The position numbers were made by a program, and so were the translations under genes. Under the pieces are notes generated by a model, which was given only the letters and a program-made list of their open reading frames with translations, had not been told where the DNA came from and did no database searches. Below are positions 14,585 to 22,677 of a DNA stretch of 26,847 bases, one piece after another; position 1 is the first letter of the stretch, and every line of letters begins with the position of its first letter. This DNA comes from a virus: the IMG/VR virus record IMGVR_UViG_3300042478_000808, positions 1-26,847 of that record, one strand, 5' to 3'.

Positions 14585-17053
14585 ATGGACGACAATAAAA
14601 AGATTGATCCAAAGAAAAAGAAGCAAAAAAGCTTTAAAGAATTTGACCCAACAAAATACATAGAAACAGAGCCAACTATGAACGAAGCTGCAAGAGGTGT
14701 GGCTGTCGTTAGTTTTGGTCGTTTTAATCCAATTACAACCGGTCATGAAAAGTTAGTCAACACCGTCATGTCTGAAGCGATTAAGCGTAAGGGCGAACCT
14801 GCGATCTATATGTCTCATACACAAGATCCTAAAAAGAACCCGCTATCGTACAATCAGAAGATATCTCTCGGTCAATCTGCATTTGGCAAGATCGTTAAAA
14901 AGTCTACATCAAAAACACTCATAGAAGTAGCCAAAGAGCTCTCAGGAAAATATTCGGAACTCGTAATCGTTGTCGGTTCGGATCGAGTCAATGAATTTGA
15001 GACTCTTATGAATAAGTATAACGGAAAAGAATACAATTTTGAGAATATATCAGTAGTATCTGCCGGAGAAAGAGATCCGGATTCTGACGATGTTTCTGGT
15101 ATGTCAGCATCAAAGATGAGATCTCTTGCAGCTAAGAAGGACCTTGAAGCTTTTAAGAACGGTCTTCCAAAAAAGTTAAAATCGTCAGCTAAGAAAGTGT
15201 ATGACATGGTTAGAAACGGAATGAACATGACAGAAAGCACTGAAGAAGTAGTTTTAGAAGCAGCACCTCTTACTCTTGCTCAAAGACGTAAACGTGGTCT
15301 TATAATGAAACGTTATAAGACAAAGATAAAGGCTGCTCGTGAGAGAGCTAAGAGAAAGATGGCGCCAAAAGAAAACCTTCTTAAGAGAGCAAGAAAGCGA
15401 GCTTTAGAAGTTATTCGTGATCGCCTTATGAAGAACAAGAAGTATTCGGAAATGTCTCCTGCCGAAAAGATCAATCTAGACGCAAGACTTGCAAAAGTAC
15501 CTAAGGCAGTCATTGGTCGTATTGCAGCAAAGCTTCTTCCTAAAGTTCGTGCCGCAGAAAAAGAAAGACTAAAGAATGTCCTTGCGCCTAAACAAGAATC
15601 TTTAGATACTGCGTTCGAAACTTTCTTAGAATCAAGAACCGTTAAACCGCAGGACAAAGACGTGGCACATATGCCGGGTTCGCAGCCTAAGGGATACTAT
15701 GCTGGCGTTAAATCAAGTGTAAAGGATGATCGTGCTAGACACTTCGCAAAGTATTCTAAAAAGAGCGACGATGAGCAATCATCATATAAGCCAGCGCCTG
15801 GTGATAAAGGTGCTAAGACGAAGCCATCGGTTCACACAACAAAATTTAAACAGATGTTTGGCGAGTCTCTTAACGAAGCTTCACAGGCAGATACTAAGTT
15901 TCGTAAGAGACCGCATATGGCACTAGAAAAGAATGGTTCTGTTAAGTTTGATAAAAGATTTAAGATCTTTAAGAAACAGATTAACGAGAGCCACGAAGAT
16001 TTTTCGTTTGAAATACTCGGTCTCATGGAAGATGTTGATAACTTTGTCATGTCTGAAGAGTACGATGTTCTTATGGAAAATAATCCAGAAGAAGCTCTCA
16101 AGAATAAAGCCGAAAAGAGCGGAATATCATACGGAATACTTAAGAAGGTGTTCGATCGTGGTGTAGCTGCTTGGAGAACTGGACACCGTCCAGGTACGAC
16201 TCCAACTCAGTGGGGTCTCGCAAGAGTTAACTCGTTTGCCACAAAAGGCAAGGGTACTTGGGGTAAGGCAGACTCAGATCTTGCTGCTAAAGTAAGAAGC
16301 GAAGCAGTATCGCCAACAGCAGTTCATCCTTTTGTCCACATAAAGGACCCTGATAAAGCAGTTAAGATACCAAAGGCTCTAAAGCACAAGCTAGGTGTTG
16401 GTCTAACTCCAAAGCATATGATGATGCATGGAAGTAAAGCAATCGACTTAGATGTTGATGGCGACGTGGATAAGTTTGATAAGACTACACCAGACGAAAT
16501 CACTGGTACAGAGAAGAAGAACCTTACTCGTCAAATGCAAAAGAAGTATTCTGGAGAAGTCAAAACAGGTAAGATCGGAAACGCTTTTGAATCTGTTGAC
16601 GAAGGCGTAGAACAAGCAAAGATGAAGATGAAGATCTCTCAAGAAAAGATGGCTGATGCAAGAAGGCACGATCGTATGCTTGATGCTGCAAAGCAAAGAG
16701 ATAAATCTTCAAGCAAGAATCTATCTCGAGATATTCAAGAAGGTGATCCGAACCCTCATAATCGTGAGGATGGGACCGATAAGCTAGTCAAGACTTATAA
16801 GAAAGATACGCCCGGAGAGAAATCCCTTAAAGAGTTTATGCTCGCAGGATCGTTTGGCACATTCAAGAGAGGCGATAGAGTTCGTTTTACGAAACACTCG
16901 ATGGATATGTTCGACGGTCAACTACGTAAGGGTACTGTAGTAGGCGGAGACATTTCTTGGCTAAGAGTAAGAGACGACGACGGTACACTATATAAAGTTC
17001 GCCATTACAACGCAGCTGCCGTCAATAACGACGATCCAGCCAATAAGTTTTAA
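14585..17053 (+). CDS. Mosaic head-type protein with N-terminal nucleotidylyltransferase domain (822 aa)
   Basis: Multi-domain protein. Residues about 37-205 are a cytidylyltransferase-like fold: GRFNPITTGHEKL (45-57; the HxGH motif reads TTGH), LVIVVGSDRVNEF, and SGMSASKMRSL in place of the ISGT-x-x-R signature. NMN and related adenylyltransferases have this layout. Residues 225-340 are very Lys/Arg-rich. Residues about 503-565 (with AAWRTGHRPGTTPTQWGLAR) resemble a phage family I recall as DUF5824. An EF-hand-like loop starts at Asp621 (D-x-D-x-D-G-x-V-D-x-x-D), and an SH3-like segment lies about 760-815. Several [IL]-x-E sites (LNE, INE) suit gp21 cleavage. KSFKEF at 15-20 resembles the capsid-targeting sequence but is not at the N-terminus. 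RBS AGAGGA 14575-14580. Confidence 0.75.
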   Translation: MDDNKKIDPKKKKQKSFKEFDPTKYIETEPTMNEAARGVAVVSFGRFNPITTGHEKLVNTVMSEAIKRKGEPAIYMSHTQDPKKNPLSYNQKISLGQSAFGKIVKKSTSKTLIEVAKELSGKYSELVIVVGSDRVNEFETLMNKYNGKEYNFENISVVSAGERDPDSDDVSGMSASKMRSLAAKKDLEAFKNGLPKKLKSSAKKVYDMVRNGMNMTESTEEVVLEAAPLTLAQRRKRGLIMKRYKTKIKAARERAKRKMAPKENLLKRARKRALEVIRDRLMKNKKYSEMSPAEKINLDARLAKVPKAVIGRIAAKLLPKVRAAEKERLKNVLAPKQESLDTAFETFLESRTVKPQDKDVAHMPGSQPKGYYAGVKSSVKDDRARHFAKYSKKSDDEQSSYKPAPGDKGAKTKPSVHTTKFKQMFGESLNEASQADTKFRKRPHMALEKNGSVKFDKRFKIFKKQINESHEDFSFEILGLMEDVDNFVMSEEYDVLMENNPEEALKNKAEKSGISYGILKKVFDRGVAAWRTGHRPGTTPTQWGLARVNSFATKGKGTWGKADSDLAAKVRSEAVSPTAVHPFVHIKDPDKAVKIPKALKHKLGVGLTPKHMMMHGSKAIDLDVDGDVDKFDKTTPDEITGTEKKNLTRQMQKKYSGEVKTGKIGNAFESVDEGVEQAKMKMKISQEKMADARRHDRMLDAAKQRDKSSSKNLSRDIQEGDPNPHNREDGTDKLVKTYKKDTPGEKSLKEFMLAGSFGTFKRGDRVRFTKHSMDMFDGQLRKGTVVGGDISWLRVRDDDGTLYKVRHYNAAAVNNDDPANKF

Positions 17054-17062
17054 GAGGATAAA

Positions 17063-17860
17063 ATGAAATCTTTTAAGAAGTTTGTAAAAGAAGCATGCTG
17101 GACTGGATACAAGCAGGTTGGCATCAAAGAAAAGAATGGACGTAAAGTTCCTAATTGTGTTCCAGAAGAAGCTGATGTTGACGAAGCATATGTTCATACT
17201 GATTTTACTGATAAAACAACCCCAATGGGGAATAGAAAGGCATATGCAGCTGCAAAAGCAAATGATGAAAAGAAACCAGTTTCTTTAAAAAAGGCTCCTT
17301 GGGATAAGAAGAACGAAGAAGTTCAACTAGATGAAGTATCCGATAAGAAGCTAGATGTGTATCGTCAGAAGGCATTTGCGGATCAACCATCTGGTGACGA
17401 TGGTTCTGACAAGTATCGTAAGCGCAAGTTTGGTCGTGACCTAGCATTCGCTAAACAAACTGGTAGAGCTAAAGTTCTTGCTACAAAGGAATCTGTCGAA
17501 GAGCTTGATGAGCTTTCACCGAACACGCTTTCTTCTTATGCAAGTAAAGCTAACATAGACGCGTCAAAAGCTAGAAGTCATATGAGAGTTTCCGCTGGTG
17601 GAAAAGATTTTGCTACTCATAAGAAAAGATACGATAAGAGAACCGCCGGTGCTGTGAGGGCAGGAGAAAAGTATCGCAAGTTAGTAGCCAGAGAAGAAAT
17701 CAAACTTGATGAAGCTTCAGATCTTCGCATCACCAAGGTCTACAATAAGTTTCCTAAGAAAGCGACCTATGCAGTTCACTCACCAGATCGCAAGTACTAC
17801 AAAGAGTTTGACTCAATGGAAAAAGCAAAAGCTCATCACGCAGAAAAGACAGGTAAGTAA
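17063..17860 (+). CDS. Predicted capsid-targeted internal head protein (265 aa)
   Basis: Starts MKSFKKFVKE followed by ACWTGYKQVG, so the capsid-targeting pattern is met with a predicted cut after Glu10. CWTGYKQVGIKEKNGRKVPN (11-30) is a short conserved phage motif with two Cys nearby. Further LDE-type sites (QLDEVS, ELDELS, KLDEAS) divide the chain into pieces, with the ELSPNTLSSYASKA repeat related to the modules of the 711-aa protein. Very basic and Lys-rich overall, which fits DNA contact inside the head. RBS AAGAGGA 17052-17058. The exact role is unknown. Confidence 0.75.
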   Translation: MKSFKKFVKEACWTGYKQVGIKEKNGRKVPNCVPEEADVDEAYVHTDFTDKTTPMGNRKAYAAAKANDEKKPVSLKKAPWDKKNEEVQLDEVSDKKLDVYRQKAFADQPSGDDGSDKYRKRKFGRDLAFAKQTGRAKVLATKESVEELDELSPNTLSSYASKANIDASKARSHMRVSAGGKDFATHKKRYDKRTAGAVRAGEKYRKLVAREEIKLDEASDLRITKVYNKFPKKATYAVHSPDRKYYKEFDSMEKAKAHHAEKTGK

Positions 17861-17861
17861 A

Positions 17862-18140
17862 ATGAAATCTTTTAAGGAATTCGTAGAACATCCAAACTGC
17901 GGAACGCCAGACTGCTGCGGACAATGCAGCACCGTCTCGGAAGCCGAGTCTTGGGAAGCAGGATACAAGCGTCGTGTCGTAAAGACTACGAGTGCTGAGC
18001 ATAAAGAAAAGGGAATGAACTGGCGCATCAAGGGTAAAGAGCGCCCAGAGATCTCAATCAAGCTCTATAAAGAAAAGCCATCACAGGCAGAGTTCAATAA
18101 GCAGATGCGTCGAGTCGCCGGCCACGAGTTTGGTGGATAA
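17862..18140 (+). CDS. Cys-rich capsid-targeting-like protein (92 aa)
   Basis: Begins MKSFKEFVEH, almost identical to the start of the preceding gene (MKSFKKFVKE), but Glu10 is replaced by His. The next possible gp21 site is VSE (25-27, followed by Ala). A Cys cluster CGTPDCCGQC (13-22; Cys 13, 18, 19, 22) could bind zinc or form disulfides. The remainder is basic (KERPEISIKLYKEKP). A longer frame extends upstream to 17706 but would lie inside the previous gene, and only the ATG at 17862 gives the conserved N-terminus. Ends in a TAATG overlap with the next gene. Confidence 0.7.
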   Translation: MKSFKEFVEHPNCGTPDCCGQCSTVSEAESWEAGYKRRVVKTTSAEHKEKGMNWRIKGKERPEISIKLYKEKPSQAEFNKQMRRVAGHEFGG

Positions 18141-18433
18141 TGATTCGTTTTAGTCAATACATCTCAGAAGCATATTTTGTTCAATATGTCCGTGATAAAG
18201 ATATTGACGTATTAAAGTTGCGTGATACCAATCAAAGAGGCTGGGTTGAGGTTCGCGGTAAAAAGAACTATGAAGTTACATATGATAAGAACGATCCTAT
18301 GCACAAAGCTATCGACGGTTTAGGCAAGGCAGCAAGTATATCAGATCTGATGAATGGTGATGTAGTAAGTATCAATCCTCATCATCCTCATGGTAAAAAA
18401 GCAATCGAAAACATCCAAAGGTTAATGAAATGA
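18140..18433 (+). CDS. Predicted capsid-targeted small protein (97 aa)
   Basis: N-terminus MIRFSQYISE then AYF, matching the capsid-targeting pattern with predicted cleavage after Glu10. The rest has a beta-rich middle (VLKLRDTNQRGWVEVRGKK), then GDVVSINPHHPHGKKAIENI (about 73-92), with a His cluster. No family recognised. Starts at a TAATG overlap and ends at an ATGA overlap. Confidence 0.72.
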   Translation: MIRFSQYISEAYFVQYVRDKDIDVLKLRDTNQRGWVEVRGKKNYEVTYDKNDPMHKAIDGLGKAASISDLMNGDVVSINPHHPHGKKAIENIQRLMK

Positions 18434-18738
18434 AGACGTTTAAGCAGTTTCTCGAAGAAAAGGATCCTCGTATCGAGAGAGCAGGAGTTGCCGGTTTCAA
18501 TAAGCCAAAGGCGACTCCTAGTCATCCAGAAAAGAGTCACATAGTCGTTGCAAAGTCCGGCGATCAAGTAAAGACGATCCGCTTTGGACAGCAAGGAGCC
18601 GAGACTGCGGGTGATCCTAAGGAAGGCGAATCCGAAAGAATGAAGATGAAGAGAAAGTCTTTCAAAGCTCGTCACGGTAAGAATATCGCTAAGGGAAAAA
18701 TGTCGGCTGCTTATTGGGCCGATAAAGTTAAGTGGTAA
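18430..18738 (+). CDS. Predicted capsid-targeted basic protein (102 aa)
   Basis: Begins MKTFKQFLEE, very close to T4 IPIII MKTYQEFIAE. A KTIRFGQQGAETAG segment (about 48-61) is followed by a strongly basic C-terminus, RKSFKARHGKNIAKGKMSAA and then YWADKVKW. This tail belongs to a motif I have seen in several phage and giant-virus proteins, but I cannot name the family safely. Likely DNA-binding in the capsid (inference). Last gene before a late promoter. Confidence 0.72.
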   Translation: MKTFKQFLEEKDPRIERAGVAGFNKPKATPSHPEKSHIVVAKSGDQVKTIRFGQQGAETAGDPKEGESERMKMKRKSFKARHGKNIAKGKMSAAYWADKVKW

Positions 18739-18745
18739 CTACTTT

Positions 18746-18753
18746 TATAAATA
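18746..18753 (+). promoter_or_regulatory. T4-type late promoter TATAAATA
   Basis: Exact late octamer, 61 bp before ATG 18815, flanked by inverted arms CTACTT (18739-18744) and AAGTAG (18758-18763). It should drive the 711-aa repeat protein and the genes behind it. Confidence 0.85.
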
Positions 18754-18814
18754 AAGTAAGTAGATCTAGTATCAGCAATTCATGTTAGGCAATCAATTTC
18801 TAAGGACAGAATAA

Positions 18815-20950
18815 ATGAAGAGATTCAAATCTTATATTAACGAATCAGTTGAGCTCGATGAGTCAATCACGAAAATGTCTGATGCTCGTCTCAAGTTTCA
18901 CGTTTTGAAAAATGTACCACATGGTAGCTATACCAAAAAAGAGCTATCGGCAGAACACGATCGTCGTAGAAAGACCCAAGGGCCTGCATATATGGCCGTA
19001 AAACCTTCACTCAACGAAGAAAATATTGATGAAGCAGTAAATGCTAAAAAGATTGCTGCAGATCATGACGCTGGTCATTCGATTGACGTTATTGTCCAAA
19101 AGCATCTCAATAAAAAGGGTGATAACAAGGATGAGATTCTAAAAGCTATTCAAGCTCACCGCTGGAATAAGCGTATGAAGAAAGAAGAAGCTGAACTTGA
19201 CGAAGTTTCACAGGAGACGCTCCGTAATTATCACGCGAAGGCTGCTCTCGATTTAAGAAAGAAAAGAGAAAAACTTGATAAGGGTACTCTGACCTCTAAA
19301 GATTATAAGCAGGGACAAAACCGCGTAACTGGTTTGAATAGAGCTGCCAATAAAATGGAAGAAGTTGAACTTGATGAAGCTCGTAAGAGCGACTCATATC
19401 AATTTACTCACAAACCAGGCGATGCTGAATCTGAAAAAAGATTAGCCGACCTTAAAAAGTCAGTAAAAGGTACTGGTAAGCGTGTTGTACTACAAGGTCG
19501 TTTGGGTAAAGACAATCCTAACGCACATAAGTATTCTAAGGATGCACCTAGTGCGAAATACAAAGACGGCAAGCGCGTAAATAGTGACGTTTCAGGAAAA
19601 TCAGGTGGCCATTCTCATCAGCGCATTCAAAAAGCAGATGCAGCCCATCACGACGTATATGTCTACGACCGTAATGAGTCTGTTGAACTTGATGAAATTT
19701 CAAAAGCCACTTTACGTAAAGTGGGAGGCCAAATGCTACGTAAAGGCCTTTCAGACGACCCAAAAGCAGATAAGCACATGAAGTATGCAAATCTAGCGTC
19801 TGCAAAACTTTATCCTAACCAATATAAAAATTCTCCTCTAAAAGCGAAAGTTAACGCTACAGAAGAAGTCGAGTCCCTCGACGAACTTTCAAAGAAGACT
19901 CTTGGTTCATACGTGAAAAAAGCTGCTGGTGATGCTGTTACTAAAGCTTATAGAGCAGGTGACGTTCGAGATAAAGATAGTGGTAAGAATTACATGAAAG
20001 CCCTAGGAAGACAGATTGGTATTTCTACAGCAACTAGTAAACTTGCGAAAGAAGAAGTTGAACTTGATGAAGTTTCGACCGCAACTTTGCAAAGATATAA
20101 ATCTGCGGCAAGTAAAGCCATGGATCGTGCATCAGACTCAGCAATTGATAAAATGCTAGGCAGTAAGGATTCTCAGTCTGTAGACATTTCAAAAGAAAAA
20201 AAGACTATGGACAAGCGTAGCAAGGGAGTATCCCTCGCTTCAAATAAACTAGCTAAAGAAGAATTCGAACAGATCGACGAACTTTCAAAGAAGACCCTTG
20301 GTTCATATGTTAAGAAAGCCTCACGCAATCTAGCTGGAAGAGAATATAAGCGTGGAGCCGAAAAAGATACAAGCACGTCAAATCTCCAAAAATCCTATAA
20401 AAGAGATATGGGCATCGCTAAAGCAGTTGATAAACTAACTAAAGAAGAAGTTGAAAATCTTGATGAACTCAAGAAATCAACCCTCGGTTCATATGTGAAG
20501 AAGGCTGCTGGTAGTATGGCTGGTAAAACTGCTGTTGCTGCTGCACAAGCCTCATCCTCAATGGGAAAATCTTCGCCAGATATAAAGCGTGGTATAGTTA
20601 ACCGTATGAAGGGTATTACTAGAGCTACTGATAAACTCGCAAAAGAAGAAGCAGATCTCGAAGAAAAACTGGTTGGCGGTCAAAAGAAGTTGGATCACAA
20701 CAAGAACGGTAAAATCGACTCGCATGATTTTCATCTTATGAGAAAAAAGAAGATGAAGGAAGAAGTTGAAGGTCTTGACGAGATCTCTCGCGACCTAGCT
20801 CGTCGTTACATCCGTAAAATTGCTGATAAGACGAACACCGGAGAACTATCCGTCAAGCAAGTTGAGAAGCGTAGACCTGGTCTAAATCTTGCTGGTAAGA
20901 AAGCATACCCTTCGATCGCTGGTGAACCAAAGGTTCGTGCTACAGATTAA
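18815..20950 (+). CDS. Repeat-rich capsid-targeted protein with serial LDE sites (711 aa)
   Basis: N-terminus MKRFKSYINE (capsid-targeting pattern), then SVELDES. [LI]DE tripeptides recur at residues 14, 71, 128, 186, 292, 355, 417, 487, 549 and 654, and LEE at 615. Most intervals are 57-70 residues. T4 gp21 cuts after (I/L)-x-E, so the chain may be cut into about a dozen basic peptides. The modules share E-[LIV]-S-x-x-T-L-x-x-Y-x-x-K-A at the start and K-L-A-K-E-E-V-E before the next site. A canonical EF-hand-like loop, DHNKNGKIDSHD (627-638), sits near the end. Lys-rich throughout. RBS AAGGA 18802-18806. Confidence 0.8.
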   Translation: MKRFKSYINESVELDESITKMSDARLKFHVLKNVPHGSYTKKELSAEHDRRRKTQGPAYMAVKPSLNEENIDEAVNAKKIAADHDAGHSIDVIVQKHLNKKGDNKDEILKAIQAHRWNKRMKKEEAELDEVSQETLRNYHAKAALDLRKKREKLDKGTLTSKDYKQGQNRVTGLNRAANKMEEVELDEARKSDSYQFTHKPGDAESEKRLADLKKSVKGTGKRVVLQGRLGKDNPNAHKYSKDAPSAKYKDGKRVNSDVSGKSGGHSHQRIQKADAAHHDVYVYDRNESVELDEISKATLRKVGGQMLRKGLSDDPKADKHMKYANLASAKLYPNQYKNSPLKAKVNATEEVESLDELSKKTLGSYVKKAAGDAVTKAYRAGDVRDKDSGKNYMKALGRQIGISTATSKLAKEEVELDEVSTATLQRYKSAASKAMDRASDSAIDKMLGSKDSQSVDISKEKKTMDKRSKGVSLASNKLAKEEFEQIDELSKKTLGSYVKKASRNLAGREYKRGAEKDTSTSNLQKSYKRDMGIAKAVDKLTKEEVENLDELKKSTLGSYVKKAAGSMAGKTAVAAAQASSSMGKSSPDIKRGIVNRMKGITRATDKLAKEEADLEEKLVGGQKKLDHNKNGKIDSHDFHLMRKKKMKEEVEGLDEISRDLARRYIRKIADKTNTGELSVKQVEKRRPGLNLAGKKAYPSIAGEPKVRATD
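19205..20665 (+). repeat. In-frame repeat modules of the 711-aa gene
   Basis: Modules bounded by LDE codons: 19205-19378, 19697-19885, 19886-20071, 20072-20281, 20282-20467 and 20468-20665. DNA identity is high locally, for example CTTTCAAAGAAGACTCTTGG at 19886 versus 20282 with one change, while the second half of each module has diverged. This fits duplication followed by selection on protein. Confidence 0.8.
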
Positions 20951-20951
20951 G

Positions 20952-21119
20952 TTGAATAGTCAGGTGTTTCGTAGAGTAATAGAAGTACTGAACGGAAAAT
21001 GGATCGAAGATGTCATAAATAACTTCGATCCATACGGAATAAAAGAACAGACTGATATTGAGTTAAATAAAAAACATCATGAAAAAACAAAACTCAATAA
21101 TAAGGAGAAAATAAAATGA
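20952..21119 (+). CDS. Small hypothetical protein (55 aa), start uncertain
   Basis: An open frame fills the gap between the 711-aa gene and the next, ending in an ATGA overlap with it. The likely start is TTG 20952 or GTG 20964; neither has a good ribosome site, and an ATG at 20889 lies inside the upstream gene. The product is helical with a strongly charged C-terminus (KKHHEKTKLNNKEKIK). VFRRVIEVLNGKWIEDVINN suggests an amphipathic helix. No family recognised. Confidence 0.45.
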   Translation: MNSQVFRRVIEVLNGKWIEDVINNFDPYGIKEQTDIELNKKHHEKTKLNNKEKIK

Positions 21120-21739
21120 GTTTATGGGGAAAAACAGATACGCTAGCTTCGGTGCCTAAGTGGCTCAATGCTAACGATCCAAACAAGTCCAACGACCTAG
21201 ACAACGCATTCTTCGTTGACCTAACAGAAGCAGCAGTTGCTTCAAACATAGCAAAAGGCCTAGGTACTCCTGGCTGGAACCTTTATCATACATACGTCGA
21301 TGGAACTGGAAATACACGTCACAAAGCTGAACCGCTTATCGTGATGAAGGTAACAGCTGCAGCCGCAGGCGACCTAGGTATTAGCGGTAACACTAATATT
21401 GAAGATACTACTGTACCTGACACTATCATTGCGATTACAGTACAACCAGCTAGCGTTTCACGAGTTGCACCTAACACTGCAACATTTACTGTTACCGCAA
21501 CAGCGACACCTACCGCAACACTTACTTACCAGTGGCAGATTCAGCAATCTAACGAATCTGGAACTACATGGACTAACGTAGGTACGAACGCCGCTAGCTA
21601 TACCACAGGTGTAACTGCAGTGGCACCAGGATCTGGCGCAACTAACGGCGATAAGTATCGTGTACTTGTTTCAGCACCAAATAATACACCTACTGTTGTA
21701 ACATCTTCTACCGCAGTACTAACGGTAACTGCATCATAA
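21116..21739 (+). CDS. Virion protein with C-terminal Ig-like domain (207 aa)
   Basis: The N-terminal part MSLWGKTDTLASVPKWLN followed by GWNLYHTYVDGTGNTRHKAE is the pattern of a conserved T4-like marine phage structural family. Residues about 105-207 form an Ig-like beta sandwich: alternating T/V strands, TYQWQIQQS (the Trp of the Ig core) and a final TAVLTVTAS strand. Ig domains decorate phage heads (T4 Hoc) and tails and bind carbohydrates weakly. Attachment to the head surface is inferred from context. RBS AAGGAG about 10 nt ahead of the ATG. No signal peptide. Confidence 0.75.
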   Translation: MSLWGKTDTLASVPKWLNANDPNKSNDLDNAFFVDLTEAAVASNIAKGLGTPGWNLYHTYVDGTGNTRHKAEPLIVMKVTAAAAGDLGISGNTNIEDTTVPDTIIAITVQPASVSRVAPNTATFTVTATATPTATLTYQWQIQQSNESGTTWTNVGTNAASYTTGVTAVAPGSGATNGDKYRVLVSAPNNTPTVVTSSTAVLTVTAS

Positions 21740-21745
21740 TTTGAA

Positions 21746-22120
21746 ATGAAACTAGGAGAATCAACCTTTCTTCTCTACGCTGCAAAACACTATGATAATC
21801 CGCATTGTTCAGACATAGCAGAGTTTGAGGAAGACCTAAAAAGATTTCAGTACTTACGAAAGCTTTTTAGTAGATATAAGCAGACAGGAGATCTTAAGGA
21901 AAGGTTGATTCTCAATCATCTTATCATTCTGTATAATTGTTTTGGTGTAGATGCTACGAACATGCTCTTTATGAAGCTAGAAGAGTATCATAAATACTTA
22001 AAACCGTTTGTTGAATACTTAAACTTCATGCCCGCTTTCATAGAGTATGAAAATAAAAAGATACACAACAACCATATCGAATCCGATAGAACAATTGAAG
22101 AAACTCTTAAAGGCATCTAA
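21746..22120 (+). CDS. Conserved T4-like hypothetical protein (124 aa)
   Basis: Resembles short helical proteins found beside head and lysis genes of T4-like marine phages, with N-terminus KLGESTFLLYAAKHYDNP and a central LKRFQYLRKLFSRYK helix followed by NHLIILYNCFGVDAT. No catalytic motif or membrane segment. Function unknown. It sits 6 bp after the Ig-like gene and 2 bp before the next gene, so it is co-transcribed. Confidence 0.7.
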   Translation: MKLGESTFLLYAAKHYDNPHCSDIAEFEEDLKRFQYLRKLFSRYKQTGDLKERLILNHLIILYNCFGVDATNMLFMKLEEYHKYLKPFVEYLNFMPAFIEYENKKIHNNHIESDRTIEETLKGI

Positions 22121-22122
22121 CA

Positions 22123-22677
22123 ATGGTCGTAGATCTTTTCCTTGTATATAGCTTTATTCGTAGACTTACAACTCCATTTGAAAAATGGGAAGCGTATGCA
22201 CAAGGCGTAATCGATAAAGATGGAAATATTCTAAAGAAGAAAAAAGAAAGAAACACTAGAGGTGAAAAAGATTCCTTTGGTATATTCGATCTTATGGTGC
22301 TAAAGCTTAAGAAGCTTCTTGCAAAGATCCCAGGTGGTTCCACTCGTCTTGCTTCATACACTGCTGCGTTGTGGCTCATAAAAGAGTGGAACCATTTTTC
22401 CGAGGATTCTTTACTCACTGAGTCTATCACCGATGAGCAACTCGATGAATCTCTAGATTTATTTTTTAGCAGATATTGCTATTATATCGGTATAGAAGAA
22501 GATGTCAAGGAAAAAATGATAGAAGAACCGACAGTAAATGTCGGGTCTGGTAACATAGCTGGTCTCGGTGTTGGACCGCAGGGCGAACCTGGATTAACAC
22601 CTTCGCAGATGAAGAAGTATAAAAAGAAGAACCCCGGTCCTAAGAGACTTAGAGATATAATAGGAGCAAACACATGA
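22123..22677 (+). CDS. Conserved T4-like hypothetical protein (184 aa)
   Basis: The N-terminus VVDLFLVYSFIRRLTTPFEK, then WEAYAQGVIDKDGN and LVLKLKK-type helices (DLMVLKLKKLLAKIPGGS, about 56-73), match a conserved family of T4-like phage genes of unknown function near structural genes. A possible gp21-type site is LTESITDEQLDES (about 103-115). The C-terminus has a Gly/Pro-rich collagen-like run (GPQGEPG) followed by a basic patch KKYKKKNPGPKR. Overlaps the endolysin start by ATGA. Confidence 0.7.
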   Translation: MVVDLFLVYSFIRRLTTPFEKWEAYAQGVIDKDGNILKKKKERNTRGEKDSFGIFDLMVLKLKKLLAKIPGGSTRLASYTAALWLIKEWNHFSEDSLLTESITDEQLDESLDLFFSRYCYYIGIEEDVKEKMIEEPTVNVGSGNIAGLGVGPQGEPGLTPSQMKKYKKKNPGPKRLRDIIGANT

